Origin: an uncultured Erysipelotrichaceae bacterium | Lineage (GTDB): Bacteria; Bacillota_I; Bacilli_A; Erysipelotrichales; Coprobacillaceae | Direction: 5' to 3' | Assembly (NCBI GenBank): GCA_945981915.1 | Contig: CAMFRJ010000023.1 | Location: 1-10,184, forward strand | DNA: 10,184 bases | Part shown: positions 8,591 through 10,184 of the stretch, piece after piece | Layout of the letters: the number at the start of each line of letters is the position of its first letter | Numbering within the stretch: position 1 is the first letter of the stretch | Notes under the pieces: model-generated | Told to the model about the DNA's origin: nothing | Seen by the model: only the letters and a program-made list of their open reading frames with translations | The model's database searches: none | Program-made: the position numbers and the translations under genes

Positions 8591-8597
8591 ATCAACT

Positions 8598-8813
8598 TCA
8601 GTTATCATGATTAAGTGCAGATAATAAAGCAGACCGCAAATATTCAACTAACTTCATATTATTTTCGAATGCTAACATCATATCATCTTTTTTCAATTTT
8701 TCAAACAAAATATGTGATATTCCTTTGTTTTTTACATAAATACAAAAAACATGCATCATATCAACAAAAAATAGTATCTCTATTTTTTGATTTTCTACAA
8801 TTTTTATAAAAAA
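8598..8813 (-). CDS. Open frame joined in -1 to the EAL gene: possible C-terminal extension or broken tail
   Basis: After the EAL stop codon the -1 frame stays open for 69 codons (8807 to 8601) and ends at TGA 8598-8600, 17 nt before the cyclase ATG, an ordinary operon spacing. The predicted peptide looks protein-like: it begins IKIVENQKIEI, has strand-like hydrophobic runs, and ends in an amphipathic helix containing KLVEYLRSALLSALN. It has no ATG with a ribosome site of its own; the first ATGs (8748-8753) lack one. Three readings are possible: a tail reached by -1 frameshifting, a tail lost by a one-base deletion in the T-run, or chance. One extra T in the run would fuse it to the EAL protein. 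I do not recognise the domain. Confidence 0.35.
   Translation of the reverse strand, partial: FFIKIVENQKIEILFFVDMMHVFCIYVKNKGISHILFEKLKKDDMMLAFENNMKLVEYLRSALLSALNHDN
8765..8789 (-). repeat. A/T-rich hairpin after the EAL stop
   Basis: CAAAAAATAG and CTATTTTTTG form a perfect 10-bp stem with loop AGATA, starting 17 nt after the T-TTT-TTA heptamer. Its T-run is inside the stem and its core is only four weak pairs, so it is a doubtful terminator. It is also farther from the heptamer than usual for a frameshift stimulator. It may instead mark simple low-complexity DNA. Confidence 0.3.
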
Positions 8814-9529
8814 TCAGGTTGTGGTTTTCCAAAATAAAAACCTTGAACAAGTTCTACTCCTAGATCTTTTAAACATATATATTCCTGTTTTGTTTCTACA
8901 CCTTCTGCAATCAACAGACAGTTCACTTCTTGACAATATGAAACGAGAGCTTTGACCATAGCTCTTTTTTCTTTATATTGATGAATATCTCTTATCAACT
9001 CCATATCTATTTTTAAATATTTAGGAGCTGTATATACTATACGATTAAGATTTGAATATCCTGAACCAACATCATCAATGGCTATTTCATAACCCTGGCT
9101 TTGATAATGATTCACAAGACTCAATAATGATTGATAATGATTAATTTCTACACGTTCTGTAATCTCAAAAACAACGTCCTGTGGTCTTAACCCATATTGA
9201 TTGATCTGATTTTTTGTAAATCCTTCTTTAAAAGAATCCTCATGTAATATATTGCCATCTACATTCAAAAAAAGTTTAATTCCTTCAGGCTTACTTTTTG
9301 CTTTCAAAAGAGCTTTCTTTCTACATATTTTTTCTAATTCCCAGACTCTTTGATACTTCCTTGCAATTTCATATAATTCTGTAATAGATAACTCAATTGT
9401 CCTATCGGCTATACGACTTAAAGCTTCATATGCAAAAATCTTGTTATCTTTTAAAGATACAATCGGTTGAAAAACAGGATAGATCAGTTCATTTTTTATA
9501 ATATAATTTAGTATTTCTTCTTTATTCAT
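8804..9529 (-). CDS. Stand-alone EAL-domain c-di-GMP phosphodiesterase
   Basis: The 241-residue cytoplasmic protein is essentially one EAL domain, predicted to cleave c-di-GMP to pGpG. The catalytic set is complete: Glu35 in YEALSR, Asn89 in LFLNVDGN, Glu122/Glu125 in FEITER, Asp152-Asp153 in AIDDVGSGYSNL, Lys173 in LKIDME, Glu209 in AEGVET and Gln229 in VQGFYFGKP. There is no sensor domain before it. The frame extends upstream to a TTG at 9592, but that would run through the -10 box at 9560-9565. AAAGGG (9539-9544) is 9 nt before ATG 9529 and only 3 nt before ATG 9535, so 9529 is preferred. The frame ends at PQPDFL right after the domain, but the last codons form T-TTT-TTA-TAA and the -1 frame stays open beyond. 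The cyclase gene follows in the same direction. Confidence 0.9.
   Translation of the reverse strand: MNKEEILNYIIKNELIYPVFQPIVSLKDNKIFAYEALSRIADRTIELSITELYEIARKYQRVWELEKICRKKALLKAKSKPEGIKLFLNVDGNILHEDSFKEGFTKNQINQYGLRPQDVVFEITERVEINHYQSLLSLVNHYQSQGYEIAIDDVGSGYSNLNRIVYTAPKYLKIDMELIRDIHQYKEKRAMVKALVSYCQEVNCLLIAEGVETKQEYICLKDLGVELVQGFYFGKPQPDFL
8807..8813 (-). other. Slippery heptamer T TTT TTA at the EAL stop
   Basis: In the EAL reading frame the final codons are TTT TTA TAA preceded by T, which is the classic X XXY YYZ form (U UUU UUA) with the zero-frame stop immediately after. A -1 slip enters the 69-codon open frame. Whether it is used cannot be told from sequence alone; a six-T run is also a common place for indels. 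Confidence 0.35.
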
Positions 9530-9538
9530 GCTCATTTT

Positions 9539-9544
9539 CCCTTT
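9539..9544 (-). promoter_or_regulatory. Ribosome binding site that fixes the EAL start
   Basis: AAAGGG on the minus strand is 9 nt before ATG 9529 and 3 nt before ATG 9535, favouring the former. Confidence 0.55.
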
Positions 9545-9559
9545 ACAACAATTACTTTT

Positions 9560-9565
9560 ATTATA
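9560..9565 (-). promoter_or_regulatory. Probable -10 box for the EAL gene
   Basis: A perfect TATAAT on the minus strand lies 30 nt before ATG 9529, giving a leader of about 20 nt. The -35 is poor: TAGATG at the ideal distance, or TTGATA (9587-9592) 21 nt away. It lies downstream of the terminator at 9622-9645, so the EAL gene need not depend on transcription from above. Confidence 0.5.
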
Positions 9566-9621
9566 AAAAAGAAAAGAGAGAGCATCTATCAATTCATGTT
9601 AAATTTTTATATAGAACAAGT

Positions 9622-9645
9622 AAAAAAGGAAGAATAGATCTTCCT
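9622..9645 (-). terminator. Intrinsic terminator at the 3' end of the structured region
   Basis: On the minus strand, AGGAAGA and TCTTCCT form a 7-bp stem with loop TCTAT; the final T of the stem opens a run of six or seven T. No intact gene precedes it within 500 nt, which implies that something in 9650-10140 is transcribed on this strand. Confidence 0.75.
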
Positions 9646-9909
9646 CATTTCATTGAATCAATTTTTCAAACAACTCATTCACTACCTGACATATTACCAA
9701 CAGTCAAGCGAATGAATTTGGTATCATCTCATCTGCACGCTCAAGTTAAATTTGTACCCTAATAACATCACTTTCAGTACCAAAACTTATGATATCTCAT
9801 CCATATCCTAAACCCTAGATACTCGTTTTTAGTCAATATGTTCTCATATCAAACAAACTCGCTTTTTCAAAATGTTATCTAAACATGAAAATACACCAAT
9901 GTCTAGCAC

Positions 9910-9972
9910 TTATTTATCTTTCCTTGACATCAACACAATACTTTCAACATGGCTCGGTTGTTCAATAAAAAA
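9910..9972 (-). pseudogene. Possible fragment of the C-terminus of RlmD (23S rRNA uracil methyltransferase)
   Basis: The minus-strand frame reads FFIEQPSHVESIVLMSRKDK followed by TAA (9910-9912). Many Firmicute RlmD/RumA proteins end in a similar sequence, of the form MFPxTxHVExVVLMSR shortly before the stop. The upstream frame is open to ATG 10113 except for a TAG at 9985-9987, and I see no clear RlmD likeness there. The 3' end of this gene is a known insertion site for integrative elements, so a stranded fragment is plausible. Only about 15 residues match from memory, and the stretch lies within the candidate structured RNA, so chance is a real alternative. Confidence 0.3.
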
Positions 9973-10146
9973 CCTATGCAACCCCTACTGTACAAGGGAA
10001 TGGTGGAACGCACCTTTTCCCTTAAAATCTAGGGTTTCGAGCCTGTGATAACCTTGAATTGCCCTATAATTTGTATAGGCAAACAGGGTAAAGCTCTGTT
10101 CCTTAAGCTTCATTTTTCATGTCATCTCTACAAACTGGAATTGTCT

Positions 10147-10180
10147 AAAATAGTAAGGCCGTACCGCTTACTATTTTTTC
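10147..10180. terminator. 11-bp hairpin with T-run at the right edge
   Basis: AAAATAGTAAG and CTTACTATTTT pair perfectly around a 9-nt loop. The T-run (TTTTTT then CTTTT) is on the plus strand; on the minus strand only four T follow the core. It is either a bidirectional terminator closing a minus-strand gene beyond the window, or a terminator for a plus-strand transcript I cannot identify. It could also be the first helix of the RNA candidate. Confidence 0.55.
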
Positions 10181-10184
10181 TTTT

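Larger units (their letters stand above)
9622..10140 (-). ncRNA. Candidate large structured non-coding RNA
   Basis: This stretch has no convincing intact gene but many helices. Read on the minus strand: an 11-bp long-range pair AAACCCTAGAT/ATCTAGGGTTT (10027-10037 with 9810-9820); hairpin 9994-10023 (AAGGGAA/TTCCCTT with inner GGTG/CACC); hairpin 10059-10082 (TTGCCTATA/TATAGGGCAA, one bulge); hairpins 9879-9906, 9833-9852 (AGAA loop) and 9674-9716 (8 bp plus 6 bp); and a 7-bp pair 9717-9723/9778-9784. Six G-U pairs in these hairpins would be A-C mismatches on the plus strand, favouring minus-strand transcription, although two smaller helices extend better on plus. The region ends in a terminator. 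It does not match RNase P, tmRNA, 6S or c-di-GMP riboswitch motifs that I know. Length and layout recall ROOL-type large RNAs, but I do not recognise a consensus. The 5' end and promoter are unclear. Confidence 0.45.

Noticed and set aside
8581..8595. TTG start at 8595 for the diguanylate cyclase
   Set aside because: The GGAGG ribosome site at 8586-8590 falls inside this extension and fits ATG 8580.
8615..8809. Plus-strand open frame of 64 codons between the EAL and cyclase genes
   Set aside because: Low-complexity, F/Y-rich, no ribosome site, and opposite to the better-supported minus-strand frame at 8598-8813.
9530..9592. TTG start at 9592 for the EAL protein
   Set aside because: It would place the TATAAT box inside the coding region; AAAGGG with ATG 9529 fits better and matches the usual start of the domain.
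9600..10184. c-di-GMP riboswitch, RNase P RNA, tmRNA or 6S RNA
   Set aside because: I looked on both strands for their conserved cores and found none, despite the nearby EAL gene.
1..10184. Insertion sequence, transposase or CRISPR array
   Set aside because: No transposase motifs, terminal repeats with target duplications, or regularly spaced repeats were seen.

Overview
The window is AT-rich bacterial DNA, and every gene I can support lies on the minus strand, so transcription runs from high to low coordinates. AAAGG/GGAGG ribosome sites, short A/T-rich terminators and the style of the two-component and EAL proteins suggest a low-GC Firmicute. A gut Erysipelotrichia or Coprobacillus-like lineage is my best guess, with no marker gene to confirm it. 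There is no rRNA, tRNA, CRISPR array or intact mobile element.

In transcription order: 9600-10184 has no convincing intact gene. It holds an 11-bp hairpin with a T-tract (10147-10180), about 500 nt rich in inverted repeats that I read as a candidate large structured RNA, and a terminator (9622-9645). A short stretch inside it (9910-9972) resembles the C-terminus of the rRNA methyltransferase RlmD, which is a competing or overlapping explanation. Next come a stand-alone EAL c-di-GMP phosphodiesterase (9529-8804) with its own -10 box, then a membrane GGDEF diguanylate cyclase (8580-7426) ending in a clean terminator. Between these two lies an open frame (8813-8598) that joins the EAL gene in the -1 frame at a T-TTT-TTA heptamer directly before the stop codon and ends 17 nt before the cyclase start.

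A second transcription unit starts at an extended -10 promoter (7362-7367). It encodes a receiver/winged-helix response regulator (7327-6533), a membrane sensor histidine kinase with an extracytoplasmic domain (6501-4756), and a 961-residue 7TM-GGDEF-PAS-GGDEF-EAL protein (4649-1764), whose stop codon lies in a palindromic terminator. After it come the housekeeping DNA-repair gene mutY (1716-703) and an SseB-like gene that runs off the left edge (648-1).

Taken together, about 8 kb is a c-di-GMP signalling island: two proteins with apparently competent GGDEF domains, two with complete EAL catalytic sets, and a two-component system directly upstream of the bifunctional protein. My inference is that an external signal sensed by the kinase changes expression of the c-di-GMP enzymes. 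The output (adhesion, exopolysaccharide, motility) is not visible here. The two most unusual observations are the possible frameshifted tail of the EAL protein and the structured region at 9622-10140.
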